Source: Siphonodentalium dalli (lineage: Eukaryota > Mollusca > Scaphopoda > Gadilida > Siphonodentaliidae). Taken from it: 64,000 nucleotides of DNA. The first letter of the stretch is position 1, and the number at the start of each line of letters is the position of its first letter. The stretch is taken from assembly GCA_032622095.1 (NCBI GenBank), contig CP136066.1, forward strand, positions 229,466,961 to 229,530,960, read 5' to 3'. Below the pieces are notes generated by a model that worked only from the letters and a program-made list of their open reading frames with translations, was not told the origin of the DNA and ran no database searches. This document shows positions 42,701 to 57,700 of this stretch, piece after piece. Both the position numbers and the translations under genes were made by a program.

Positions 42701-45700
42701 CGTTAATACTGTGATAAATAACTATAAGTATACAGCGTTAATACTATGATAAATAACTATAAGTATACAGCGTTAATACTGTGATAAATAACTATAAGTA
42801 TACAGCGTTAATACTATGATAAATAACTATAAGTATACAGCGTTAATACTATGATAAATAACTATAAGTATACAGTGTTAATACTATGATAAATAACTAT
42901 AAGTATACAGCGTTAATACTATGATAAATAACTATAAGTATACAGTGTTAATACTATGATAAATAACTATAAGTATACAGCGTTAATACTGTGATAAATA
43001 ACTATAAGTATACAGCGTTAATACTGTGATAAATAACTATAAGTATACAGCGTTAATACTATGATAAATAACTATAAGTATACAGCGTTAATACTGTGAT
43101 AAATAACTATAAGTATACAGCGTTAATACTATGATAAATAACTATAAGTATACAGCGTTAATACTATGATAAATAACTATAAGTATACAGCGTTAATACT
43201 GTGATAAATAACTATAAGTATACAGCGTTAATACTATGATGAATAACTATAAGTATACAGCGTTAATACTATGATAAATAACTATAAGTATACAGCGTTA
43301 ATACTGTGATAAATAACTATAAGTATACAGCGTTAATACTATGATAAATAACTATAAGTATACAGCGTTAATACTGTGATAAATAACTATAAGTATACAG
43401 CGTTAATACTATGATAAATAACTATAAGTATACAGCGTTAATACTATGATAAATAACTATAAGTATACAGTGTTAATACTATGATAAATAACTATATATA
43501 AGTATACAGTGTTAATACTGTGATAAATAACTATATATAAGTATACAGTGTTAATACTGTGATAAATAACTATATATAAGTATACAGTGTTAATACTGTG
43601 ATAAATAACTATATATAAGTATACAGTGTTAATACTATGATAAATAATTATATATAAGTATACAGTGTTAATACTATGATAAATAACTATATATAAGTAT
43701 ACAGTGTTAATACTATGATAAATAATTATATATAAGTATACAGTGTTAATACTATGATAAATAACTATATATAAGTATACAGTGTTAATACTATGATATA
43801 TAATTATATATAAGTATACAGTGTTAATACTATGATAAATAATTATATATAAGTATACAGTGTTAATACTATGATAAATAATTATATATAAGTATACAGT
43901 GTTAATACTGTGATAAATAATTATATATAAGTATACAGTGTTAATACTGTGATAAATAATTATATATAAGTATACAGTGTTAATACTGTGATAAATAACT
44001 ATATATAAGTATACAGTGTTAATACTGTGATGAATAATAATATATAAGTATACAGTGTTAATACTGTGATATATAATTATATATAAGTATACAGTGTTAA
44101 TACTGTGATAAATAATTATATATAAGTATACAGTGTTAATACTATGATAAATAACTATATATAAGTATACAGTGTTAATACTATGATAAATAATTATATA
44201 TAAGTATACAGTGTTAATACTGTGATAAATAATTATATATAAGTATACAGTGTTAATACTGTGATAAATAACTATATATAAGTATACAGTGTTAATACTG
44301 TGATAAATAACTATATATAAGTATACAGTGTTAATACTGTGATAAATAATTATATATAAGTATACAGTATTAATACTGTGATAAATAATTATATATAAGT
44401 ATACAGTGTTAATACTATGATATATAATTATATATAAGTATATAGTGTTAATACTGTGATAAATAACTATATATAAGTATACAGTGTTAATACTGTGATA
44501 AATAATTATATATAAGTATACAGTGTTAATACTGTGATAAATAATTATATATAAGTATACAGTGTTAATACTGTGATAAATAACTATATATAAGTATACA
44601 GTGTTAATACTGTGATAAATAACTATATATAAGTATACAGTGTTAATAGCAACCACAACGCGCCGCAGGCGCGTTGTTGCTTTTCAAGTTTAGGCGTGAA
44701 TGACGTCATTAATTTTTACAATATCATGAAACAGCATTTCGACGCGATGAAAATCCGGACAAGAAAAATGGGTTAAAAATCACGTGACTTCCGCTTCGCT
44801 TTCGCATAGAATCATGGGAACAATAATATCCCAAAAAGAAACGGTGACACAGAATCGGAAGTGGACCAACGGGGTGGTTATAAAATTAACAACTTTAGTT
44901 TTTCTGAACAATTCCTACGTGATTTTGGCCTATAGATTAGTTTCGTTTGACCAATTTCGTTGGTTATCTGAATAAAATCAGCGAAGACGTCATGACATGG
45001 TCCATGACGTCATTTGCGTCATTTGGTGTTGTGGGCTAGAATCCAGAAAAAATTGGTCTCCGCAGGAAACACTGATTTCACATCAGTATACTAGACTTGG
45101 TTGCATTTATAACCGTTTTCGCAAAAGATATATGCGAAAATAGCACAAGCAAACGTGCCTGCTTCAGAATCAAATTACCACAGTTGAATAGCCAAGGATG
45201 TACCCTTTCCAACAATGTATAGCACGACATCGTGTGTTGCGCCGATGTTTACTTATGGTGTTTTGTAATAACGACCACGCCTTAGCTGCGTGTAATTTTC
45301 CTCCGGACAAATTGCTCAGCGAAAAATCCCCCTAATAGGCGGACAACACATTCAATAAGTTCCCGTCTCGCAACGATTTGGCCTCACAGACATATCAGCG
45401 GCTTATCAATTCCTTCGAGATAAATGATTGAACCAATCTACCCTAACAAGGGGGATTTTTTCACGGTTGTATGTCGCGCGAATAGTATTGGCTGGCTGCC
45501 AGGTATTCACACTCAACATCGGAACGCGGCTTATTATTTGAAATCATTTGTGAGCAGTGGTGGCAGAGAGGAAGTCAAATTATATGTCCATCATAACATG
45601 GGTCGCCTTCGTTGGTGGAGATGGAATTAAGCCTCAACCAAATTTGTTGTCAAGTTGATGTGGGGGGCTTATATGACCTTGACCTTGACCATAAAATGAC

Positions 45701-48700
45701 CTTGACCTCTGTTGAAAGACATCTCACTTAAAGGGCCATTTTGCTAGATATGTGTTGCGATGTACGCGCTAATGTCAATATTCAGAGGCCTTTTATAGCT
45801 ATCCTTTAGAAATATACCGGTATCGAGGCTCCTTCATACTCGAGTCTGTATCTGACGAACAGAAACATGGGAGTACGATATCAATTTAAACTTGACCTCC
45901 ACAAAGAATCTATTATATATTTGAAGAAAGTTTGTGGTCTGTGCGTGTGGGTGTGTGTGTATGTATGTGTGTGTGTGTTTCCGCGATGGAATCGGAAACG
46001 GCTAACCGATTTTGATGAAACTTGGTACGGGTATGTAGTTTGACCTGAGGACTAACATGGGTATATCCGTTTGCCCGTGCGGCGTGACCTTGACCTTCAA
46101 ATGACCTTGAACTCAAGTTCTCCGCTGAGCCGATTTTCACCAAATTTGGTATGTGGGGGTAGTTTCAGGCGCTGAGCAATTTCGTCACACCCGGATGCCC
46201 GTGCGGCGTGAACTTGATATTTTAAATGACATTGAACTGTATCTGGGTATCCACTGGGCCGATTTCCACCATTTTTTGGGGGTGTTGGTGTAGATGGGGA
46301 TGCCAACAAATTTCGTCTCACCCACATGCCCGTCAGACAGGTACCCAGCTAAAACCTAATGTATAGTTTGTGACTTTTGTCTGTTAGCTATGGCCGGGAA
46401 AACTTCCGGACGGATTTCGACGAAACTTGATACCTAAGTGTACGTTTGTCCGGGAAGTGTTTTGGACGGGTCAAAGTGTGATGCTTGATCTTCAAAATGG
46501 TCGATTCAAGATCAAATCGGGTATTAGTGGCGGATTTCGACGATATTCGATAGCTAGGGATACTTTTGTCCGGGCAGTGTTTTGGACGGCTTAACTCGAA
46601 ACCCCGACCTGACATTGACATTCAAAACGGTAAATTCAAGGTCAAATCTGGTCAAATTTCGCATAACTAGATCCGACGAAGCACCGCGTGTGGTTGCCCC
46701 GTTACGTGTCACGTACGATCATATTACTGTGATAAATAACTATATATAAGTATACAGTGTTAATACTGTGATAAATAACTATATATAAGTATAAGTGTTA
46801 ATACTGTGATAAATAATTATATATAAGTATACAGTGTTAATACTGTCATAAATAATTATATATAAGTATACAGTGTTAATACTATGATAAATAATTATAT
46901 ATAAGTATACAGTGTTAATACTGTGATAAATAATTATTTATAAGTATACAGTGTTAATACTGTGATATATAATTATATATAAGTATACAGTGTTAATACT
47001 GTGATAAATAATTATATATAAGTATACAGTGTTAATACTATGATAAATAACTATATATAAGTATACAGTGTTAATACTGTGATATATAACTATATATAAG
47101 TATACAGTGTTAATACTGTGATAAATAACTATATATAAGTATACAGTGTTAATACTGTGATAAATAACTATATATATGTATACAGTGTTAATACTGTGAT
47201 AAATAACTATATATAAGTATACAGTGTTAATACTATGATAAATAACTATATATAAGTATAAAGTGTTAATACTGTGATAAATAATTATATATAAGTATAC
47301 AGTGTTAATACTATGTTAAATAATTATATATATGTATACAGTGTTAATACTGTGATAAATAACTATATATAAGTATACAGTGTTAATACTGTGATAAATA
47401 ACTATATATAAGTATACAGTGTTAATACTATGATAAATAATTATATATAAGTATACAGTGTTAATACTGTGATAAATAATTATATATAAGTATACAGTGT
47501 TAATACTGTGATAAATAATTATATATAAGTATACAGTGTTAATACTATGATAAATAATTATATATAAGTATACAGTGTTAATACTGTGATAAATAATTAT
47601 ATATAAGTATACAGTGTTAATACTATGATAAATAATTATATATAAGTATACAGTGTTAATACTGTGATAAATAATTATATATAAGTATACAGTGTTAATA
47701 CTATGATAAATAATTATATATAAGTATACAGTGTTAATACTGTGATAAATAACTATATATAAGTATACAGTGTTAATACTATGATAAATAATTATATATA
47801 AGTATACAGTGTTAATACTATGATAAATAATTATATATAAGTATACAGTGTTAATACTGTGATAAATAATTATATATAAGTATACAGTGTTAATACTATG
47901 ATAAATAATTATATATAAGTATACAGTGTTAATACTGTGATAAATAATTATATATAAGTATACAGTGTTAATACTATGATAAATAATTATATATAAGTAT
48001 ACAGTGTTAATACTATGATAAATAATTATATATAAGTATACAGTGTTAATACTGTGATAAATAACTATATATAAGTATACAGTGTTAATACTATGATAAA
48101 TAATTATATATAAGTATACAGTGTTAATACTATGATAAATAATTATATATAAGTATACAGTGTTAATACTGTGATAAATAACTATATATAAGTATACAGT
48201 GTTAATACTGTGATAAATAATTATATATAAGTATACAGTGTTAATACTGTGATAAATAATTATATATAAGTATACAGTGTTAATACTGTGATAAATAATT
48301 ATATATAAGTATACAGTGTTAATACTGTGATAAATAATTATATATAAGTATACAGTGTTAATACTATGATAAATAATTATATATAAGTATACAGTGTTAA
48401 TACTGTGATAAATAACTATATATAAGTATACAGTGTTAATACTATGATAAATAATTATATATAAGTATACAGTGTTAATACTGTGATAAATAATTATATA
48501 TAAGTATACAGTGTTAATACTATGATAAATAACTATATATAAGTATACAGTGTTAATACTATGATAAATAACTATATATAAGTATACAGTGTTAATACTG
48601 TGATAAATAACTATATATAAGTATACAGTGTTAATACTATGATAAATAATTATATATAAGTATACAGTGTTAATACTATGATAAATAACTATATATAAGT

Positions 48701-51700
48701 ATACAGTTTTAATACTGTGATAAATAACTATATATAAGCATACAGTGTTAATACTATGATAAATAATTATATATAAGTATACAGTGTTAATACTGTGATA
48801 AATAACTATATATAAGTATACAGTGTTAATACTGTGATAAATAACTATATATAAGTATACAGTGTTAATACTATGATAAATAACTATATATAAGTATACA
48901 GTGTTAATACTGTGATAAATAACTATATATAAGTATACAGTGTTAATACTATGATAAATAATTATATATAAGTATACAGTGTTAATACTATGATAAATAA
49001 CTATATATAAGTATACAGTGTTAATACTATGTTAAATAACTATATATAAGTATACAGTGTTAATACTATGATAAATAACTATATATAAGTATACAGCGTT
49101 AATACTATGATAAATAATTATATATAAGTATACAGTGTTAATACTATGATAAATAACTATATATAAGTATACAGTGTTAATACTATGATAAATAATTATA
49201 TATAAGTATACAGTGTTAATACTATGATAAATAATTATATATAAGTATACAGTGTTAATACTGTGATAAATAACTATATATAAGTATACAGCGTTAATAC
49301 TGTGATAAATAACTATAAGTATACAGCGTTAATACTATGATAAATAACTATAAGTATACAGTGTTAATACTATGATAAATAATTATATATAAGTATACAG
49401 TGTTAATACTATGATAAATAACTATATATAAGTATACAGTGTTAATACTATGATAAATAATTATATATAAGTATACAGTGTTAATACTGTGATAAATAAT
49501 TATATATAAGTATACAGTGTTAATACTGTGATAAATAACTATATATAAGTATACAGTGTTAATACTGTGATGAATAATAATATATAAGTATACAGTGTTA
49601 ATACTGTGATATATAATTATATATAAGTATACAGTGTTAATACTGTGATAAATAATTATATATAAGTATACAGTGTTAATACTATGATAAATAACTATAT
49701 ATAAGTATACAGTGTTAATACTATGATAAATAATTATATATAAGTATACAGTGTTAATACTGTGATAAATAATTATATATAAGTATACAGTGTTAATACT
49801 GTGATAAATAACTATATATAAGTATACAGTGTTAATACTGTGATAAATAACTATATATAAGTATACAGTGTTAATACTGTGATAAATAATTATATATAAG
49901 TATACAGTATTAATACTGTGATAAATAATTATATATAAGTATACAGTGTTAATACTATGATATATAATTATATATAAGTATATAGTGTTAATACTGTGAT
50001 AAATAACTATATATAAGTATACAGTGTTAATACTGTGATAAATAATTATATATAAGTATACAGTGTTAATACTGTGATAAATAATTATATATAAGTATAC
50101 AGTGTTAATACTGTGATAAATAACTATATATAAGTATACAGTGTTAATACTGTGATAAATAACTATATATAAGTATACAGTGTTAATAGCAACCACAACG
50201 CGCCGCAGGCGCGTTGTTGCTTTTCAAGTTTAGGCGTGAATGACGTCATTAATTTTTACAATATCATGAAACAGCATTTCGACGCGATGAAAATCCGGAC
50301 AAGAAAAATGGGTTAAAAATCACGTGACTTCCGCTTCGCTTTCGCATAGAATCATGGGAACAATAATATCCCAAAAAGAAACGGTGACACAGAATCGGAA
50401 GTGGACCAACGGGGTGGTTATAAAATTAACAACTTTAGTTTTTCTGAACAATTCCTACGTGATTTTGGCCTATAGATTAGTTTCGTTTGACCAATTTCGT
50501 TGGTTATCTGAATAAAATCAGCGAAGACGTCATGACATGGTCCATGACGTCATTTGCGTCATTTGGTGTTGTGGGCTAGAATCCAGAAAAAATTGGTCTC
50601 CGCAGGAAACACTGATTTCACATCAGTATACTAGACTTGGTTGCATTTATAACCGTTTTCGCAAAAGATATATGCGAAAATAGCACAAGCAAACGTGCCT
50701 GCTTCAGAATCAAATTACCACAGTTGAATAGCCAAGGATGTACCCTTTCCAACAATGTATAGCACGACATCGTGTGTTGCGCCGATGTTTACTTATGGTG
50801 TTTTGTAATAACGACCACGCCTTAGCTGCGTGTAATTTTCCTCCGGACAAATTGCTCAGCGAAAAATCCCCCTAATAGGCGGACAACACATTCAATAAGT
50901 TCCCGTCTCGCAACGATTTGGCCTCACAGACATATCAGCGGCTTATCAATTCCTTCGAGATAAATGATTGAACCAATCTACCCTAACAAGGGGGATTTTT
51001 TCACGGTTGTATGTCGCGCGAATAGTATTGGCTGGCTGCCAGGTATTCACACTCAACATCGGAACGCGGCTTATTATTTGAAATCATTTGTGAGCAGTGG
51101 TGGCAGAGAGGAAGTCAAATTATATGTCCATCATAACATGGGTCGCCTTCGTTGGTGGAGATGGAATTAAGCCTCAACCAAATTTGTTGTCAAGTTGATG
51201 TGGGGGGCTTATATGACCTTGACCTTGACCATAAAATGACCTTGACCTCTGTTGAAAGACATCTCACTTAAAGGGCCATTTTGCTAGATATGTGTTGCGA
51301 TGTACGCGCTAATGTCAATATTCAGAGGCCTTTTATAGCTATCCTTTAGAAATATACCGGTATCGAGGCTCCTTCATACTCGAGTCTGTATCTGACGAAC
51401 AGAAACATGGGAGTACGATATCAATTTAAACTTGACCTCCACAAAGAATCTATTATATATTTGAAGAAAGTTTGTGGTCTGTGCGTGTGGGTGTGTGTGT
51501 ATGTATGTGTGTGTGTGTTTCCGCGATGGAATCGGAAACGGCTAACCGATTTTGATGAAACTTGGTACGGGTATGTAGTTTGACCTGAGGACTAACATGG
51601 GTATATCCGTTTGCCCGTGCGGCGTGACCTTGACCTTCAAATGACCTTGAACTCAAGTTCTCCGCTGAGCCGATTTTCACCAAATTTGGTATGTGGGGGT

Positions 51701-54700
51701 AGTTTCAGGCGCTGAGCAATTTCGTCACACCCGGATGCCCGTGCGGCGTGAACTTGATATTTTAAATGACATTGAACTGTATCTGGGTATCCACTGGGCC
51801 GATTTCCACCATTTTTTGGGGGTGTTGGTGTAGATGGGGATGCCAACAAATTTCGTCTCACCCACATGCCCGTCAGACAGGTACCCAGCTAAAACCTAAT
51901 GTATAGTTTGTGACTTTTGTCTGTTAGCTATGGCCGGGAAAACTTCCGGACGGATTTCGACGAAACTTGATACCTAAGTGTACGTTTGTCCGGGAAGTGT
52001 TTTGGACGGGTCAAAGTGTGATGCTTGATCTTCAAAATGGTCGATTCAAGATCAAATCGGGTATTAGTGGCGGATTTCGACGATATTCGATAGCTAGGGA
52101 TACTTTTGTCCGGGCAGTGTTTTGGACGGCTTAACTCGAAACCCCGACCTGACATTGACATTCAAAACGGTAAATTCAAGGTCAAATCTGGTCAAATTTC
52201 GCATAACTAGATCCGACGAAGCACCGCGTGTGGTTGCCCCGTTACGTGTCACGTACGATCATATTACTGTGATAAATAACTATATATAAGTATACAGTGT
52301 TAATACTGTGATAAATAACTATATATAAGTATAAGTGTTAATACTGTGATAAATAATTATATATAAGTATACAGTGTTAATACTGTCATAAATAATTATA
52401 TATAAGTATACAGTGTTAATACTGTGATAAATAATTATATATAAGTATACAGTGTTAATACTGTGATAAATAACTATATATAAGTATACAGTGTTAATAC
52501 TGTGATGAATAATTATATATAAGTATACAGTGTTAATACTGTGATGAATAATTATATATAAGTATACAGTGTTAATACTGTGATAAATAACTATATATAA
52601 GTATACAGTGTTAATACTGTGATAAATAATTATATATAAGTATACAGTATTAATACTGTGATAAATAATTATATATAAGTATACAGTGTTAATACTATGA
52701 TATATAATTATATATAAGTATATAGTGTTAATACTGTGATAAATAACTATATATAAGTATACAGTGTTAATACTGTGATAAATAATTATATATAAGTATA
52801 CAGTGTTAATACTGTGATAAATAATTATATATAAGTATACAGTGTTAATACTGTGATAAATAACTATATATAAGTATACAGTGTTAATACTGTGATGAAT
52901 AATTATATATAAGTATACAGTGTTAATACTGTGATGAATAATTATATATAAGTATACAGTGTTAATACTGTGATAAATAACTATATATAAGTATACAGTG
53001 TTAATACTGTGATAAATAATTATATATAAGTATACAGTATTAATACTGTGATAAATAATTATATATAAGTATACAGTGTTAATACTATGATATATAATTA
53101 TATATAAGTATATAGTGTTAATACTGTGATAAATAATTATATATAAGTATACAGTGTTAATACTATGATAAATAATTATATATAAGTATACAGTGTTAAT
53201 ACTGTGATAAATAATTATATATAAGTATACAGTGTTAATACTATGATAAATAACTATATATATGTATACAGTGTTAATACTATGATAAATAATTATATAT
53301 ATGTATACAGTGTTAATACTATGATAAATAATTATATATAAGTATACAGTGTTAATACTATGATAAATAATTATATATATGTATACAGTGTTAATACTGT
53401 GATAAATAATTATATATAAGTATACAGTGTTAATACTGTGATAAATAATTATATATAAGTATACAGTGTTAATACTATGATAAATAATTATATATAAGTA
53501 TACAGTGTTAATACTATGATAAATAATTATATATCAGTATACAGTGTTAATACTGTGATAAATAACTATATATAAGTATACAGTGTTAATACTGTGATAA
53601 ATAACTATATATAAGTATACAGTGTTAATACTGTGATAAATAATTATATATAAGTATAAGTGTTAATACTGTGATAAATAACTATATATAAGTATACAGT
53701 GTTAATACTATGATAAATAATTATATATAAGTATACAGTGTTAATACTATGATAAATAATTATATATAAGTATACAGTGTTAATACTATGATAAATAACT
53801 ATATATAAGTATACAGTGTTAATACTATGATAAATAATTATATATATGTATACAGTGTTAATACTGTGATAAATAATTATATATAAGTATACAGTGTTAA
53901 TACTGTGATAAATAATTATATATAAGTATACAGTGTTAATACTATGATAAATAATTATATATAAGTATACAGTGTTAATACTATGATAAATAATTATATA
54001 TCAGTATACAGTGTTAATACTGTGATAAATAACTATATATAAGTATACAGTGTTAATACTATGATAAATAATTATATATAAGTATACAGTGTTAATACTA
54101 TGATAAATAATTATATATAAGTATACAGTGTTAATACTATGATAAATAATTATATATAAGTATACAGTGTTAATACTGTGATAAATAATTATATATAAGT
54201 ATACAGTGTTAATACTATGATAAATAACTATATATAAGTATACAGTGTTAATACTGTGATGAATAATTATATATAAGTATACAGTGTTAATACTGTGATA
54301 AATAACTATATATAAGTATAAGTGTTAATACTGTGATGAATAATTATATATAAGTATACAGTGTTAATACTGTGATAAATAACTATATATAAGTATAAGT
54401 GTTAATACTGTGATGAATAATTATATATAAGTATACAGTGTTAATACTGTGATAAATAATTATATATAAGTATAAAGTGTTAATACTGTGATAAATAATT
54501 ATTTATAAGTATACAGTGTTAATACTATGATATATAATTATATATAAGTATACAGTGTTAATACTATGATAAATAATTATATATAAGTATACAGTGTTAA
54601 TACTGTGATAAATAATTATATATAAGTATACAGTGTTAATACTGTTATAAATAATTGTCTGTAATTATACAGTGCTAATACTATGATTTATAATTATCTG

Positions 54701-57700
54701 TAATTATACAGTGTTAATACTATGATTAATAATTATGTCATTTGTCTCTTTTATCGACAGCGGCGTTTGGAACACTAGCAAGTAAGTCTTTCTGTGTTCA
54801 ATAGAGATTAGCCAACTGAACATTTTTAAACATATGTCGAACACTCTGCTTGGACGATGAACGGGAATAGCAAATAGTCAAAAGTTATTTTCATAAATTT
54901 TTTACCCAAATTGGCAGCACTCAGGGTTATTCTTGGATATTATATCATGTCAACTTAGCGGGACCCACACACATCATACCAATTCAGCAGGACCCACATA
55001 TATACCAATTCAGCAGGACCCACACACAGTAGGATTAATTAACAAGAGTTGTAGATGCGTTCTTATCAGAAATGTTTACTCAAAAACGGCCATTCACTGT
55101 TAAAAGTTATTTTGGTGGATTGACGGTAACACGGTGTGGCATTGCCGGCTTGGGGTTTATGTTCAACCGAGTCGCAAAACATGGGCTTCAAAATGTCTCT
55201 AATCCACCACGATAACAAAATATAAAACAATTTTTTATCGATCTGTCCCTAACGTTGTTCAACGTAAATGGCGTCACGAAAAAGCAAGCGAGGGGGAGGC
55301 GATGTAACGGTTGTCTTGGTTTTCCTTTATGTTGACGGCTCTATACGTAAACAAAGGATATGTTGCGCGGCTCTCCGGCCAATCAAAGACTTTTACTGGA
55401 GGCGAAAGATAAATTGACTATTGAATAAATTGTAGATATGATGAGTATTGGTGAAATGGCAAGAATGTCGGGGATGAGTTAAATACTGTTCTAGAAGTCT
55501 TTGTGAGAGAGAATATCTATTTATTTTGGGAACATGTGGTCTCATCAAATCCTGATTGGTCAAGCGTGCCCATTGTGTCGATGATTGAGACCGACTCACG
55601 CTTGAGACATAAGTGTCTAATAAGCTAATCAGCCTAATGGTTACATGGTCCCCATATGTAGAATGCTATAATAATATGCACATGTCATAGAACAAGGCAC
55701 CAAAGAGAAACGATCAGTGATACAATCTCCGTTGGACATTCAATTAGGAAAATCATCGGTTTTACAATGCTTCATGAAATTAAAAATGAATGAAGTGTAT
55801 GAAACTCACGGCGACCAGCTGTTGTAGTGTTTTATTTCATGATTCTACGCGTATTCCATTCAATAAACCCATTCTATAAATTGTGATATTAAACGTTTGT
55901 TTAATAACAGGAAATAGTGACATTTCACTTCTAGTTGGTCGTACGCTATGTCTCAAATTACTATGGCTTCCAATATTTTCCAAACAAACTATAATTATTA
56001 AAGAGCTTGAAAAGTTACGTCATTAAATGTGCGATTTAAATACGCCAAATAGTCTTATTTATCTGGTGCTATTTCTTTATGCGGGCAAACAACGTATAGT
56101 TACGTGAAACGTCATCACATGACTGTTAGAAGCCGATGTTAGTTTCGCATCCCATTTGGTGATTATAGTATGTTTTGTCGAGGATCGTGTAATAAATAGA
56201 ATATACAACTCATCCCCAGTTTATAGTGGAAATTACAAAACTCGTCCAGTAATTTAGGTCTGGACCTCACCAAAGGCTCGGTCCAGACCTAATTTAGTGG
56301 ACTCGTTTTGTAAATTCCGCTATAAACTGGGGACTCACTAGATCCTCTATATATACTAAATTGTAGGGATGATGGGGATGTCTGGCATGGGCGGAATGTC
56401 GGGTATGGGCGGAATGCCGGGCATGGGAGGGATGCCTGGGATGGGTGGAGCGTCGGGAATGGGCGCCATGTCTAGAATGTTTGGAATGGGCGGGGCGTCG
56501 CCAGGAGAGGGACCGATTGGCGCCATGTCTAACATGAACCAAATGGCGCAAATGGCGAAAATGGCACAAATGGCCAGTGGTGGAGCAGGAGGTGGAACAG
56601 GGGGTGGAACCGGAATGGACGCAATGATGCTCATGCGAATGATGGGAATGCAACAACAACAACAGCAACAACGGCAACCACAACAACCACAACAGCGACT
56701 AACACCGGAGCAGCAACAGCAGCAAAGACTTCAACAGCTGCTACAACAACGCATGCGCAGCCAACAGATGACTTCAAGTACGTCACACCAAGTTATTAAG
56801 ATTATTAACTGATACATTTAAATGTATAAGCATGAGTACTTTGTAACAAGTCATCACACATTTTCCCTCCGGATGCTCACATACACTGGTAAGCTCTCGA
56901 TGTGGTTACAGCGTTTAAAAAACTCGAAATCCAATAACTCTGGGCTTTGTTGGGTGGGTTCCTCGACTCAAATCTGATCTTTTTTACCCCTTAAGCTGAA
57001 GAAATTGTAATTTGGAAGCGTTTGATCGGATTATTTATTTTATCATGACTCAATTGTTGGTAGCTTTGTTTGTCTACCAACGTCTCACCCACATAAACTG
57101 AACAATCACAGTTCTTGCTCATTACGATATAAATGATATTCATCGTCTTCAATGTAACATAGTCTTGCACCATATGTGTCTATTATTATATCACACGACG
57201 GAACCTCACATGTTTCACACGCATTATCATAACCTTTTTGAAGGAGACACAGTCAGACTACTGGTCTTCTGGTGGATGAAGTGGTTTGTGAGGTTTTTAA
57301 CACATCATTATCCCTTCCATGACTGGAGCTTCCTGAAATTGAGCGAAAACCCTGTGCCAATGCATTCTCTTATACATGTGAGTCTCCCATAGGGATCCTC
57401 GCATATATGTGAGAATACATTGACCTAACAATATTTACCTTGACCTTTAAGTCAGTGCATTCCCTTATACATGTATGTGTGAGGCTCCCTATGTGAGACT
57501 TGCTTCTATAAGAGAAAGCTCTGCCGCATGATATTTACTGCTGCACCAACGCATCTCCCGCAACGAAAGGGTTAATAAATATGTGATGCTTTACAGAATC
57601 AGCTACTCAGAGTGGTCTGCCGGCATTACAAGCTGCTCTCGCTAATGCTAACCTCACCGACGCCGAGAAGCAGAAAATACTAGAACAAGAAATCCTGAAC

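Noticed and set aside
44784-46621. Short open frames in the 2.08-kb element (63-77 codons), duplicated at +5540
   Set aside because: Both copies are identical because the DNA is, so conservation says nothing. No domain is recognisable and several frames fall in internal ~130-bp repeats.
56294-56692. Minus-strand frames with His- or Pro/Ile-rich repeats opposite exon 13
   Set aside because: Mirror images of the Met/Gly and Gln codons of the + strand exon, which has matching splice sites and frame continuity.
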